DNA from: Anaerotignum sp. MSJ-24
GTDB taxonomy: Bacteria > Bacillota > Clostridia > Lachnospirales > Anaerotignaceae
Direction of reading: 5' to 3'
DNA length: 64,000 nt
NCBI RefSeq assembly: GCF_018918145.1
Contig: NZ_JAHLPX010000007.1
Location: forward strand, 434,001-498,000
This document shows, piece by piece, positions 17,276 through 25,308 of the stretch. Both the position numbers and the translations under genes were made by a program. The notes beneath the pieces were generated by a model. It was not told where the DNA came from. It searched no databases and saw only the letters and a program-made list of their open reading frames with translations. Numbering within the stretch: the first letter of the stretch is position 1; each line of letters begins with the position of its first letter.

Positions 17276-17389
17276 TTAAATCAATGCCGTCATATTAATA
17301 CCAATTCGCTTTTTACCAACACAAATAGCCTCATCAATGATGAGGATAATAATGCTAATAATGACATTTGCGAACATAGTATTGAACAT
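17276..17389 (-). CDS. ilvL: ilv operon leader peptide (attenuation)
   Basis: 37-codon ORF, too short for usual gene calling. It starts MFNTMFANVI and continues with the run IISIIILII; in all 11 Ile, 2 Leu and 2 Val of 37 residues. AGGAG lies upstream of the ATG at 17389. The run of Ile/Leu codons overlaps segment 1 (17339-17345, CCTCATC), which pairs with segment 2 (17329-17335, GATGAGG) over a 3-base loop. Segment 2 plus CT can alternatively pair with AGCCCTCA of the terminator, with one bulge. A ribosome stalled on scarce Ile-, Leu- or Val-tRNA would cover segment 1 and allow antitermination. The pairing is seen; the mechanism is inferred from the enterobacterial ilv/leu/trp model. Confidence 0.88.
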   Translation of the reverse strand: MFNTMFANVIISIIILIIDEAICVGKKRIGINMTALI

Positions 17390-17450
17390 GATGATTGATC
17401 TCCTTTCGTGAATTATAGTCTGCTGAAATTAAGTGTTTGAATTGACACTA

Positions 17451-17479
17451 AGTATAAAGACTAAAAAATAGTTTGTCAA
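17451..17479 (-). promoter_or_regulatory. Sigma-A promoter of the ilv operon
   Basis: On the minus strand, TTGACA (17474-17479), a 17-bp spacer and TATACT (17451-17456), about 60 bp before the leader peptide start. A 9-bp inverted repeat GTTTGAATT/AATTCAAAC (17435-17443 and 17486-17494) flanks it and could bind a regulator. Sequence 17500-17660 further upstream shows no gene. Confidence 0.88.
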
Positions 17480-17673
17480 CATTAAAATTCAAACGGTATA
17501 AAGTATTAAAATAAGTACAATATAGCGTAATGAATAAAAACTCTGCTTATTATGATTGCTTTTAATATTATATTTTGACAAAACTATGCTTTTATAAAAA
17601 AGCAATTTATCCGATATAATAATTTTATAATACTTTTGTACCGGCTTTTTGTTGCTGTATTATGGCAAGAAAA

Positions 17674-17722
17674 AGCCCCTGCGAGCTTTCTGAAACTGAA
17701 AAACAGGACAAACTCACAGGGG
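17674..17722 (-). terminator. Intrinsic terminator of larA-uxaA operon
   Basis: On the minus strand, CCCCTGTGAG and CTCGCAGGGG arms (one wobble) are followed by CTTTTTC, 30 bases after the stop of the UxaA-type large subunit. The loop is long, about 27 bases. Confidence 0.7.
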
Positions 17723-17753
17723 TAATTTTCATTTATTTAAGAGAATAATATGC

Positions 17754-18917
17754 TTAGATAACGGGTCCGAGACAGTGAATATCGATTGATGTACAGTACT
17801 GGATAGCTTCGTTCTTAGTCATCTTTCCGCTTAATGTGTCAAGAAGTCTTGCGAAAGCTTCCTCGCCAACCTGGTCGATAGTCTTGTCGCCTGTAAGAAT
17901 TAAGCCGGCATTGATGTCCATATCCTGCTCCATTCTTGTGTATGTATTAGGGTTACCGCAAATCTTGATAACAGGCATGCTGGGGAATCCCTGCGGAGCT
18001 CCACGTCCTGTTGAGAACATCATACACTGAGCGCCTGTTGCTGCCATACCTGTAAGGATTTCAGGCTCACGACCGGGAGTATCCTTGATCCAAAGACCTT
18101 TCTGGTTAGTAACTCTTTCGGTATACTCAAGAACGCCCTGGATAGGTTTTGTACCGGATTTCATGATAGCACCGAGTGATTTTTCTTCGATACTTGAAAG
18201 ACCGCCTTCAATGTTACCGGGAGTAGGCTGACCCTTTCTCATATCACAGCCAAGAGATTTTGCTCTTGTTTCCATGTTGTTAACGATTTCGAAAATCTTA
18301 TCGCCGACTTCTTTATTAACACCTCTTCTTGCAAGAAGGTGCTCGCCGCCGATGAATTCTGTTGTTTCACCGAAGATAACTGTTGCACCGAGGTCAACAA
18401 GTTTATCTGCAACATAACCGATTACGCAGTTTGATGCCATACCGCTTGTTGTGTCTGAACCGCCGCATTTGATTGACATAACGATGTTTGATACGTCAAC
18501 GGGCTGTCTCTGAAGTCCGGAAACCTCAATAACAAGCTGTCTTGCGATGTCTGTACCAACCTGGATAGCCTTGCTTACGCCGCCAAGCTCCTGGATGTGT
18601 ATAATTTCAACGTGTTTTCCTGTTGCGGAAATTTCTTTAACCATACGCTCATGGTCTGTACCTTCACAGCCAAGGCTTACGATTAATACAGCGGCAGCGT
18701 TGGGGCTGCAGCCGATGCTGATAAGTGTATCTGTTACTCTTTCAAGATCAGGAGGAAGCTGACAGCAGCCCTGATGATGTAAATATGTTACAGTGCCGAG
18801 TACCTGACGATGAATAGCGTTTGCTACGTCATTTGCACAAGTAACACTGGGAATAATTGCTACATAGTTACGAGCTCCGACTTTTCCGTCAGGACGTACA
18901 TAACCCATAAATTCCAT
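17754..18917 (-). CDS. UxaA-family hydro-lyase, large subunit
   Basis: 387-residue protein matching the C-terminal (large) part of altronate/galactarate dehydratases and the SuyB subunit of sulfolactate sulfo-lyase. Diagnostic stretches are GYVRPDGKVGARNYVAIIPSV, HHQGC, SIKCGGSDTTSGMASN and FSTGRGAPQGFPSMPVIKI. The conserved Cys and His residues fit an iron-dependent lyase. It is encoded separately from its SAF-domain partner, 47 bp upstream. With larA in the same transcript, a sugar-acid or hydroxy-acid substrate is likely; altronate, galactarate and sulfolactate are all possible. The exact substrate is not determinable. Confidence 0.8.
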   Translation of the reverse strand: MEFMGYVRPDGKVGARNYVAIIPSVTCANDVANAIHRQVLGTVTYLHHQGCCQLPPDLERVTDTLISIGCSPNAAAVLIVSLGCEGTDHERMVKEISATGKHVEIIHIQELGGVSKAIQVGTDIARQLVIEVSGLQRQPVDVSNIVMSIKCGGSDTTSGMASNCVIGYVADKLVDLGATVIFGETTEFIGGEHLLARRGVNKEVGDKIFEIVNNMETRAKSLGCDMRKGQPTPGNIEGGLSSIEEKSLGAIMKSGTKPIQGVLEYTERVTNQKGLWIKDTPGREPEILTGMAATGAQCMMFSTGRGAPQGFPSMPVIKICGNPNTYTRMEQDMDINAGLILTGDKTIDQVGEEAFARLLDTLSGKMTKNEAIQYCTSIDIHCLGPVI

Positions 18918-18964
18918 AGTTAATATCTCCTTTCGTAATTAGAAATGATAGTATTTCGGTTAGA

Positions 18965-19267
18965 TCAATCTTTCCAGTCTCCACGTCCACGCATACTGTC
19001 GAGGTTATGAACATGAACATATTCGCCTTTTTTGATGTCCTTTGTTGCGATACCGATTTCTTCACCGTATTTGATGATGAGCTCGCCTTTTTTGATGTCT
19101 CTTACGGCGATTTTGTGGCCGTAGGGTACATCTCCGATTACCTTTGTAAAGTCAGACTGACCTTTTTTGTCACGGATTTCTACTTCAGTTCCGTCTGTGA
19201 TGCCATTTGCAAAGATGGTTGCAACATTGTCCAAATCTGTAACTTTAAGTGCTAAATTAAGACTCAT
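18965..19267 (-). CDS. UxaA-family hydro-lyase, small (SAF-domain) subunit
   Basis: 100-residue SAF-domain protein, the N-terminal/small part of altronate dehydratase-type enzymes (compare SuyA). The DVPYGHKIAVRDIKKGELIIKYGEEIGIAT core is typical, and the HVHNLDSMRGRGD end carries the conserved HVHN motif. Start at 19267 is set by AAAGGAG upstream; a longer frame to 19333 runs into the end of larA. It sits between larA and the large subunit on one transcript. Confidence 0.82.
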   Translation of the reverse strand: MSLNLALKVTDLDNVATIFANGITDGTEVEIRDKKGQSDFTKVIGDVPYGHKIAVRDIKKGELIIKYGEEIGIATKDIKKGEYVHVHNLDSMRGRGDWKD

Positions 19268-19298
19268 GTTTTTGTTACTCCTTTCATTATTTAGGATT

Positions 19299-20570
19299 TT
19301 ATACTGCAAGTACGCTGACACCGTCAGGTACAACTACTACTTTAGCATCTCTGCCTTTTATCTGATAAGCAATTTCAAGTGCTTCATCGGGAGTTTTGGC
19401 AGGAATCATATTTGCTTTCTTGACAAGCTCAGGGTCAAGGAAGGTTGTAACAAGAATTAATTTATGTTTCTTGAGTATTCTTGAATAGATCTGAGGGCAC
19501 CACTGCTCTGCGATAGTCTGGTCAGCGGGAATCTTTGAAAGATATTCGTCGATTTCTTCGGGAGTACCGAGAGTTATGAGTCTTTCAAAGTTTGTACCAC
19601 CCATACCGTCACAGCATGAGCAAACCATAATGATTACACCGTCATCGCCGGCATAAACCTCAGCTGTTGAAGCTCCCTTGGGGCTCTGATAGAGGTTCTG
19701 GTCAAGAGGATATCCGCCGTTTGATGTAATAACGATGTCTCCGTGGATAGTTTCGCACTGTGAAAGACTACGGATAAATTCAACGCCTTTTTCATGTGCT
19801 TCTTCAAGATCGCCTGCGAATGCGGCAATAACTTTTTTCTCTGCATCAAGAGCAACATTAAGTATAAACTGTACGTTTACTGTTCTTGCGGCAACGACCA
19901 TGTCCTTGTGGATAGGGTTGTTCTCGAGAACGCCTGTCTTTGCGTAAGGGCTTGAAATAGCCTTGAAGCAATGGTTTTCATTTACTGTTGTTGAGTTACA
20001 GATGCCGGGAAGAATACTCTTTCTTCCGCCTGAGAAGCCTGCAAAGAAATGAGGCTCGATAAAGCCTTCTGTTATAAGAAGATCTGCCTCAGCGGCAATC
20101 TTATTTACATAGAATTCTGCACCGGAAGGAAGATCGCCTAATTTAACAAACTGCTCAGGATTGAAAGCATCGTTAGCAACGATCTTTTCGTTGTCTACGA
20201 TAGTATCGCCGAACATTTTACGCTGTTCTTCCTCTGTTGTAGGTCTGTGAAGGCCTGTTGCGATGAGGATTGTAATGTCTGCATCGGGATTACCTTCTCT
20301 GATTCTTCTGAGAAGAATGGGAAGTGTAATTTTGCTGGGAACGGCTCTTGTGTGGTCGCTTGTAACGATAACGATGTTTTTCTTTCCGACAGCAAGCTCA
20401 GTAAGAGTTTTGGAGCCGATAGGGTTATCAAGAGCGTCCTCAACAAGCTCAGCCTCGCCTTTAGCTGCTTTGTATTCGTGCATTTTTGCTGTAATGACTG
20501 CTTTTAAATTTGCTTCGTCAACGTGAAGATCTACTGTTTCTTTGTAATATGGAAGCTTAATTGTTTTCAT
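19299..20570 (-). CDS. larA: LarA-family nickel-dependent hydroxyacid racemase/epimerase
   Basis: 423-residue member of the LarA/DUF2088 family. These enzymes use a nickel-pincer nucleotide (made by LarB, LarC, LarE, not seen in this window) to racemise lactate and other 2-hydroxy acids. The expected residues are present: SDHTRAVPS, the GLHRP histidine, IEPHFFAGFSGGRKSILPG (cofactor Lys and His) and ENNPIHKDM. Start at 20570 follows AAAGGAG. First gene of an operon with two UxaA-type lyase subunits, which points to a sugar acid or other 2-hydroxy acid rather than lactate. That is inference from context. Confidence 0.85.
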   Translation of the reverse strand: MKTIKLPYYKETVDLHVDEANLKAVITAKMHEYKAAKGEAELVEDALDNPIGSKTLTELAVGKKNIVIVTSDHTRAVPSKITLPILLRRIREGNPDADITILIATGLHRPTTEEEQRKMFGDTIVDNEKIVANDAFNPEQFVKLGDLPSGAEFYVNKIAAEADLLITEGFIEPHFFAGFSGGRKSILPGICNSTTVNENHCFKAISSPYAKTGVLENNPIHKDMVVAARTVNVQFILNVALDAEKKVIAAFAGDLEEAHEKGVEFIRSLSQCETIHGDIVITSNGGYPLDQNLYQSPKGASTAEVYAGDDGVIIMVCSCCDGMGGTNFERLITLGTPEEIDEYLSKIPADQTIAEQWCPQIYSRILKKHKLILVTTFLDPELVKKANMIPAKTPDEALEIAYQIKGRDAKVVVVPDGVSVLAV

Positions 20571-20615
20571 ATTATGTCTCCTTTCCATATAGTAGGTAAA
20601 TAATTTTTAAAATCA

Positions 20616-20639
20616 AAGTATGATGTATACATGATACTT
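20616..20639. promoter_or_regulatory. GntR-like palindromic operator of the larA operon
   Basis: AAGTATGATGTATACATGATACTT, read with two mismatches, is a 24-bp palindrome centred on ATGTATACAT. TGTATACA centres are common in operators of FadR-subfamily GntR regulators of sugar-acid and hydroxy-acid genes. It lies 14 bp downstream of the -10 box, where a bound repressor would block initiation or early elongation. No regulator gene is nearby. Confidence 0.6.
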
Positions 20640-20652
20640 AATACTTAAATAA

Positions 20653-20680
20653 ATTATAAACCAAATTTGAATTTAGTCAA
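20653..20680 (-). promoter_or_regulatory. Sigma-A promoter of the larA operon
   Basis: On the minus strand, TTGACT (20675-20680), a 16-bp spacer and TATAAT (20653-20658), about 80 bp before larA. Confidence 0.82.
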
Positions 20681-20689
20681 CACAAAAAA

Positions 20690-21025
20690 AGACTTAAATC
20701 AAACTTTATACAGGTTGAACAAAATATGTTTCTATAAAAGTACAAAATGACGCAAATTTAAATTGTGTACAAAAATTGATTGTGAAACAAGTGCAAAACA
20801 TAGCTGATTAAATTATGCAATATATACAATAGAAAAGTTGCTTTGTATTTATTTTAATATCTTATATCAGTATTATACACTAAAAAGCTGTTTAATGGAA
20901 TAGCTTTATTGTTAAAATGTATAACGGGTTTTATAGCAAAATATTTTCTTAATTTTATCTTTCGTTTTACATAAGTATATTGTTTAATGGGATTTATGCG
21001 GTTAAAATAAGGAAAATGAAAGGAG
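20690..21025. other. AT-rich intergenic region without a recognisable gene
   Basis: Lies between the divergent larA promoter and the lipoprotein gene. No ORF with a ribosome site, hairpin terminator or known RNA motif was recognised; it probably contains the lipoprotein promoter, which could not be placed with confidence. Confidence 0.5.
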
Positions 21026-21035
21026 AGTAAACCAA

Positions 21036-22034
21036 ATGAAAAAAATTATTATTCCGGTTGTTGCGGCAATGCTTGCAATCACAGGTTGTTCGGGAGCGAA
21101 TAATGGAAACAACACGGCAAATAAAACCGAAGGAAACGGAGAGGCACCCGTATACTGCTTTGTAGGCGGAATACTTGCAGGAAGCTGGGAAAACGGCCAG
21201 TGGGTATCTCATAACGATGTTGACGGAAATATGGACGAAAACAGTGGACATCAATATAAAATAGGAGAGGTTCTTTCTGTCGATGGCTACAATATGTGGT
21301 ACAACGAGGAGCTTGAGGGTAAGGGCGATACGCTTATCTATTACGGTGGATATGGCAATGACGGTATGGACAACTTTTCGACAGAGGGCGAGGATGGCTC
21401 AAGAAGCATTAAAATGCCCGTTGATAAGGACAGTGCTTTAGCACAGCTTGACTTCCCCCAGTACGCATTCTATTCACGTTTTTCATACGATAACGACAAC
21501 TTTGACAATGTATCTGTAAGCACAGACAAAAACATTGCACCTGAAAATGTAAATACAAAGGCTAAGCCAAGCGAAGCTTCGAAAAATGCAATTAAAGAAT
21601 ATCTTGAAAAGAACGGAATTACAACAGCACCTAATTTAACACAGTGCTTTGAGGCTGATTTTGACGGCGATGGAAAGCTTGAACAGATCGTTGCGGCAAA
21701 CACACCTAAGAATGAAAATTATGTTCCCAGCTTTGTTGAGGACGGAACAAAGGAAACTGACGGAATCGGCAGCTATGCCGTTGCATTGTTTGTGGACGAT
21801 AACGGAAGTGCAAAGCCTGTTTTCAGCGAAATAAGACCTTTTGAGGGCGAGGAAAATGCTTATATGCATTACAACCAGAATATAGTTATAAACGGCGTTT
21901 ACGACATTAACGGCGACGGTAATTATGATGTATGTATAGTATATGCAGATTGGGAAAACGGTCACGTTTTGGTAAGCGCAATGGATGAAAAGGGCGATTA
22001 TCAGACAGTACTCAGAGGCAACTTCGGAGCATAA
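21036..22034 (+). CDS. Secreted lipoprotein with EF-hand-like repeats
   Basis: 332-residue predicted lipoprotein: signal peptide with lipobox LAITGC (Cys 18), a short Asn/Thr-rich linker, then a globular part with no family I recognise. Two Asp-rich loops, ADFDGDGKLEQ (about 206-216) and YDINGDGNYDV (about 286-296), resemble calcium-binding EF-hand/FG-GAP (VCBS-type) loops. AGGAG precedes the ATG. Single gene with its own terminator after a structured intergenic element. Function unknown; surface-anchored. Confidence 0.7.
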   Translation: MKKIIIPVVAAMLAITGCSGANNGNNTANKTEGNGEAPVYCFVGGILAGSWENGQWVSHNDVDGNMDENSGHQYKIGEVLSVDGYNMWYNEELEGKGDTLIYYGGYGNDGMDNFSTEGEDGSRSIKMPVDKDSALAQLDFPQYAFYSRFSYDNDNFDNVSVSTDKNIAPENVNTKAKPSEASKNAIKEYLEKNGITTAPNLTQCFEADFDGDGKLEQIVAANTPKNENYVPSFVEDGTKETDGIGSYAVALFVDDNGSAKPVFSEIRPFEGEENAYMHYNQNIVINGVYDINGDGNYDVCIVYADWENGHVLVSAMDEKGDYQTVLRGNFGA

Positions 22035-22110
22035 AAAACTAAGGAGAAATCAGAATTTCGACTTGTTTAAACAGAAGTGTGAATAGCTCGTTCCATCGGC
22101 GGATTTCACT

Positions 22111-22188
22111 CGGAAAACCACTGACTGTGCAAGATGGCACAGTTGCGAAGCAACTTTCGTTTACGAAAGTCATGACTATTGTTTTCCG
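22111..22188 (+). repeat. Multi-hairpin (cloverleaf-like) element
   Basis: Outer arms CGGAAAAC (22111-22118) and GTTTTCCG (22181-22188) enclose three adjacent hairpins: ACTGTGC-AAGATG-GCACAGT (22124-22143), GTTGC-GAA-GCAAC (22142-22154) and ACTTTCG-TTTA-CGAAAGT (22153-22170). The small hairpins share edge bases, so not all form at once. No coding sequence. A related hairpin with the same TTTA loop and CGAAAGT arm occurs at 48089-48104. Likely a dispersed structured repeat or RNA element; role unknown. Confidence 0.6.
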
Positions 22189-22222
22189 AACCTTTCCGCT
22201 ATATAAAGAATATTTTTATATA

Positions 22223-22253
22223 AACCGCGGAATTTATTTTCTGCGGTTTTTTT
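22223..22253 (+). terminator. Intrinsic terminator after lipoprotein gene
   Basis: AAACCGC(G) and (T)GCGGTTT arms around an A/T loop, followed by a run of T. Confidence 0.78.
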
Positions 22254-22296
22254 ATGTGTTATAATGATAAAAATATTATATTAGGAGGTTATGATT

Positions 22297-23013
22297 ATGA
22301 GTGAATATTATATTGCAAGCTGTGTTTTTACGCCTAAGTTTCCTGAAATAAGCGCTAAAATACAGAAGTACATAAGGGAAAGATACGGTATGACCATTGT
22401 CCGCTGTTGTGTTCCGAATTATAAGCTTGACGAGATTGCGCAGAGAGTGCCCGAAAAACACCGTCCAGATTGGCTTGCATTGCCGGATTGTGCGGATTTT
22501 AAAGCCGGCGATACAGTATATTCACTCTGCCATAACTGTTCAAATATAATTGAAGAAACAAAACCGGGAGTAAATGTTCCGTCACTTTGGGAGCTTATTC
22601 TTTCCGATGATAAATTTGTTTATCCCGATTATAGCGGAATGAAGGTAACAATTCAGGACTGCTGGAGAGCAAAGGAAAGAATTGATGAACAGAAGGCTGT
22701 AAGAGAGCTGCTTAAAAAGATGAATATTGAATTTGTTGAGCTTAAGGACAATTTCGAGAAAACCGATTTCTGCGGAATATCGCTTTACAGACCTCAGCCT
22801 AAGAGAAATCCTACTCTTGCACCAAAGCATTATGTTGACGGTGCTGTCGGAAAATTTGAACCGCATACTCCGGAAGAGCAGAAGAAAATAATGGAGGATT
22901 ACTGTAAACAGTTTACAACGGATACGGTTGTGTGCTACTGTCATTATTGCCATGAAGGACTTGAGCTTGGCGGAATGAACACAAAGCATATTGCGGAGCT
23001 GTTATTTAAATAA
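22297..23013 (+). CDS. Cysteine-rich CCG-like protein (heterodisulfide-reductase subunit B related)
   Basis: 238-residue cytosolic protein. Two half-domains each end in a clustered Cys motif: RCCVPNYK near residue 32 with SLCHNCSNI (about 71), and a C-terminal CYCHYCHEGLELGG. A lone TIQDCWRAKE is in between. This spacing recalls the CCG domains of HdrB and other thiol:iron-sulfur oxidoreductases, but the exact CX(n)CCGX(n)CXXC form is degenerate, so I assign it only loosely. Start at 22297 is chosen because AGGAGG lies 8 bases upstream (22291 is too close). Single gene with its own terminator. Confidence 0.5.
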   Translation: MSEYYIASCVFTPKFPEISAKIQKYIRERYGMTIVRCCVPNYKLDEIAQRVPEKHRPDWLALPDCADFKAGDTVYSLCHNCSNIIEETKPGVNVPSLWELILSDDKFVYPDYSGMKVTIQDCWRAKERIDEQKAVRELLKKMNIEFVELKDNFEKTDFCGISLYRPQPKRNPTLAPKHYVDGAVGKFEPHTPEEQKKIMEDYCKQFTTDTVVCYCHYCHEGLELGGMNTKHIAELLFK

Positions 23014-23034
23014 AATGAATTTAATTTGTTCATT

Positions 23035-23070
23035 AAGGATACGCCTTTTATTAGGTTGTATCCTTATTTT
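23035..23070 (+). terminator. Intrinsic terminator
   Basis: AAGGATAC and GTATCCTT perfect 8-bp arms around a 15-base loop, then ATTTTATT. Confidence 0.8.
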
Positions 23071-23188
23071 ATTGCAAAAAATACGGCGTAAGTTTATTTG
23101 GATTTGATATAGAAAATGTCAGACAAAAATGACTAAAAATTATGTACATATAAGTAATTTTTTAATAAATAATTTGTTTGGTGAATAC

Positions 23189-23217
23189 TTGTTTTTTAAG
23201 CTTCTTTTTTATATAAT
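23189..23217 (+). promoter_or_regulatory. Promoter of the division cluster (mraZ promoter)
   Basis: TTGTTT (23189-23194), 17-bp spacer, TATAAT (23212-23217). It precedes the MraZ boxes directly. Confidence 0.75.
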
Positions 23218-23241
23218 GGTTGTAAGTGGTGAAAAGTGGTG
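23215..23241 (+). promoter_or_regulatory. MraZ boxes
   Basis: Two exact AAGTGGTG repeats (23224-23231, 23234-23241) at 10-bp spacing, plus a weaker AATGGTTG (23215-23222). They lie just after the -10 box. Tandem GTGG-type repeats one helical turn apart are the known MraZ operator, so autoregulation is likely. Confidence 0.78.
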
Positions 23242-23319
23242 TATATGAGGCAGATTAGGGTGAAGCTAATCTATTGCATGGCATTACAGGTCATTAATTT
23301 GTTTCCGGAGGTGATAAAA

Positions 23320-23748
23320 ATGTTCATAGGTGAGTATTCGCACAGCCTTGATGCTAAGGGCAGACTTATTGTGCCTGCAAAATTCAGGGAAGAGCTCGGT
23401 GAACATTTTATTATGACCAAAGGAATAGATAAGTGCCTTTATATATATCCGAGAAGCGAATGGGAGATTTTCGAAAATAAGCTTCGTGAGCTTCCGCTTG
23501 CCAATGCCAATGCAAGACGATTTACACGTTTTTTCCTGTCCGGAGCTGTCGAATGTGACACAGATAATCAGGGCAGAATAATTATACCGCAGAGCTTAAG
23601 AAACCATGCCGGACTGACAAAAGAGGTTGTTTCGGCCGGTGTCGGAACAAAGATAGAGGTCTGGAGCAAGGATAACTGGGAGGCAGAATGCAATCCTGAT
23701 AACCTTGACGACAGCATTGTTGAATCAATGGGACTTTTCGGTATCTGA
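23320..23748 (+). CDS. mraZ: Transcriptional regulator MraZ
   Basis: 142-residue MraZ with the two SpoVT/AbrB-like half-repeats: FIGEYSHSLDAKGRLIVPAKFREELG near the start and GAVECDTDNQGRIIIPQSLRNHAGL in the second half. MraZ binds the repeats in its own promoter and controls the division and cell-wall (dcw) cluster. Start at 23320 is set by a perfect GGAGGTGAT site; the frame open from 23236 overlaps the promoter's downstream region and lacks such a site. First gene of mraZ-rsmH-ftsL-PBP. Confidence 0.96.
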   Translation: MFIGEYSHSLDAKGRLIVPAKFREELGEHFIMTKGIDKCLYIYPRSEWEIFENKLRELPLANANARRFTRFFLSGAVECDTDNQGRIIIPQSLRNHAGLTKEVVSAGVGTKIEVWSKDNWEAECNPDNLDDSIVESMGLFGI

Positions 23749-23798
23749 TTGACAGCTGTTACGGTATATTGCCGCTGACTCTTACGGAGGGATAAATT

Positions 23799-24731
23799 TT
23801 GGAATTTAATCATATATCGGTTCTTTTGAACGAATGTATAGAAGGACTGAATATTAAAGAAAACGGAATATATGTTGACGGTACATTGGGCGGCGGCGGC
23901 CACAGCAGTCATATAGCCGCAAAGCTTACAACGGGCCGTCTTATAGGAATAGATCAGGACACAGACGCAATACAGGCGGCATCAAAAAGACTTGAACCGT
24001 ATAAGAATGTTTTTACAGCCGTTCACAGCAATTTTTATAATGTAAGAGAAGTGCTTGACAATCTCGGCATTGAAAAGGCAGACGGATTTCTGTTGGACCT
24101 TGGTGTTTCGTCATATCAGCTTGATGAGGCAGACAGAGGTTTTTCATATATGCACGATGCGCCTCTTGATATGCGAATGAACCGTGAAAATGAATATTCT
24201 GCATGGAACGTCGTAAACGAAAAGAGCGAAAAAGAGCTTAATGACATAATATTCAAATATGGTGAGGAAAAATGGGCAAAAAGAATTGCACAGTTCATTG
24301 TGCAGGAGAGAGCAATAAAGCCTATTGAAACAACCTATGAGCTCGTTGAGGTAATCAAGAAAGCCGTTCCCAAGGGAGCAAGGCGTGACGGTCCTCATCC
24401 GGCAAAAAGAACCTTTCAGGCAATCAGAATAGAAGTAAACGGAGAGCTTGCCATATTGGACAAGACTGTTGACGATATGGTGGCATTACTTAATCCCGGC
24501 GGAAGGCTGTGCATAATAACATTCCATTCGCTTGAGGACAGAATTATTAAAAACGCAATGAAACGACATGAAAATCCGTGCGTATGTCCGCCGGAATTTC
24601 CGGTGTGTGTATGCGGAAAAAAACCGGACGGAAAGGTTATAACAAGGAAGCCTATACTTCCTTCCGATGAAGAGCTTGAGCTTAATCCGAGATCGAGAAG
24701 TGCAAAGCTCAGAATACTTGAGAGAATATAA
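23799..24731 (+). CDS. rsmH: 16S rRNA (cytosine(1402)-N(4))-methyltransferase
   Basis: 310-residue RsmH (MraW), which methylates N4 of C1402 in 16S rRNA using SAM. SAM motif [19 protein letters not shown], the [20 protein letters not shown] segment and [18 protein letters not shown] are all conserved; the C-terminal [22 protein letters not shown] is typical. Start codon is TTG at 23799, 8 bases after CGGAGG. Second gene of the short dcw cluster. Confidence 0.96.
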   Translation: MEFNHISVLLNECIEGLNIKENGIYVDGTLGGGGHSSHIAAKLTTGRLIGIDQDTDAIQAASKRLEPYKNVFTAVHSNFYNVREVLDNLGIEKADGFLLDLGVSSYQLDEADRGFSYMHDAPLDMRMNRENEYSAWNVVNEKSEKELNDIIFKYGEEKWAKRIAQFIVQERAIKPIETTYELVEVIKKAVPKGARRDGPHPAKRTFQAIRIEVNGELAILDKTVDDMVALLNPGGRLCIITFHSLEDRIIKNAMKRHENPCVCPPEFPVCVCGKKPDGKVITRKPILPSDEELELNPRSRSAKLRILERI

Positions 24732-24748
24732 TTTTGGGGGCTGTAAAT

Positions 24749-25303
24749 ATGCGTGAAAGAGAAATAGCATATACAGATTTTTCGGAAAGAAAAAAATATA
24801 GTGGTTATAATGCGGGAACAGCCGCTTATGATATAAATTTTGAAAAAAGAATACAGGAAGAAAATAAACGTATTTTAATGGAAGAAAGACGTAAAAAAAG
24901 AATAAAGATGGAAAGAGCAGAGGCACGCCTTAATGCAAAACAGCTTGTTATGCTTGCGGCTTCCGCCGTTATTTTCTGTGCCGGCTGTATTGTTTCCATA
25001 ATAGGAGTTTCTTCCGTTGCTGAAATGAGATATTCAATACAACAGCTAAGAAATGATCTTAGTACAATACAGAATGAGAACATTGTTCTTTCATCTGAAA
25101 TCAGTGATACGATTAATCTTGAATATATCGAGGACAGAGCAATTAATGAGCTTGGAATGACGGAACCTCAGAGTTATCAGATAAGAACAATAACTGTACC
25201 CGAACAGAGCTACACAGTTCAGTATGATGATGATTCACAGGATAATGTTAAGGTAGACGCGGAGCTTGTTAAAGAATTTTTCTCTAACGTCCGAAAGGAT
25301 TGA
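24749..25303 (+). CDS. ftsL: FtsL-like septum protein
   Basis: 184-residue single-pass membrane protein: cytoplasmic basic region (about 1-65, with a Lys/Arg-rich coil), transmembrane helix at about 68-90, then a coiled coil (SVAEMRYSIQQLRNDLSTIQNENIVL) in the external part. The position between rsmH and a PBP and the architecture match FtsL, which bridges FtsQ/DivIB to the septal PBP/FtsW. Sequence is poorly conserved, as usual for FtsL. ATG at 24749 follows GGGGG. The stop overlaps the possible alternative TTG start of the next gene. Confidence 0.7.
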   Translation: MREREIAYTDFSERKKYSGYNAGTAAYDINFEKRIQEENKRILMEERRKKRIKMERAEARLNAKQLVMLAASAVIFCAGCIVSIIGVSSVAEMRYSIQQLRNDLSTIQNENIVLSSEISDTINLEYIEDRAINELGMTEPQSYQIRTITVPEQSYTVQYDDDSQDNVKVDAELVKEFFSNVRKD

Positions 25304-25308
25304 TAAAG

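Noticed and set aside
17220-17440. T-box riboswitch before ilvB
   Set aside because: No T-box consensus or specifier-loop layout was found; the leader fits ribosome-mediated attenuation instead.
22079-22264. 61-residue plus-strand ORF after the lipoprotein gene
   Set aside because: It runs through the multi-hairpin element and the terminator, with no ribosome site.
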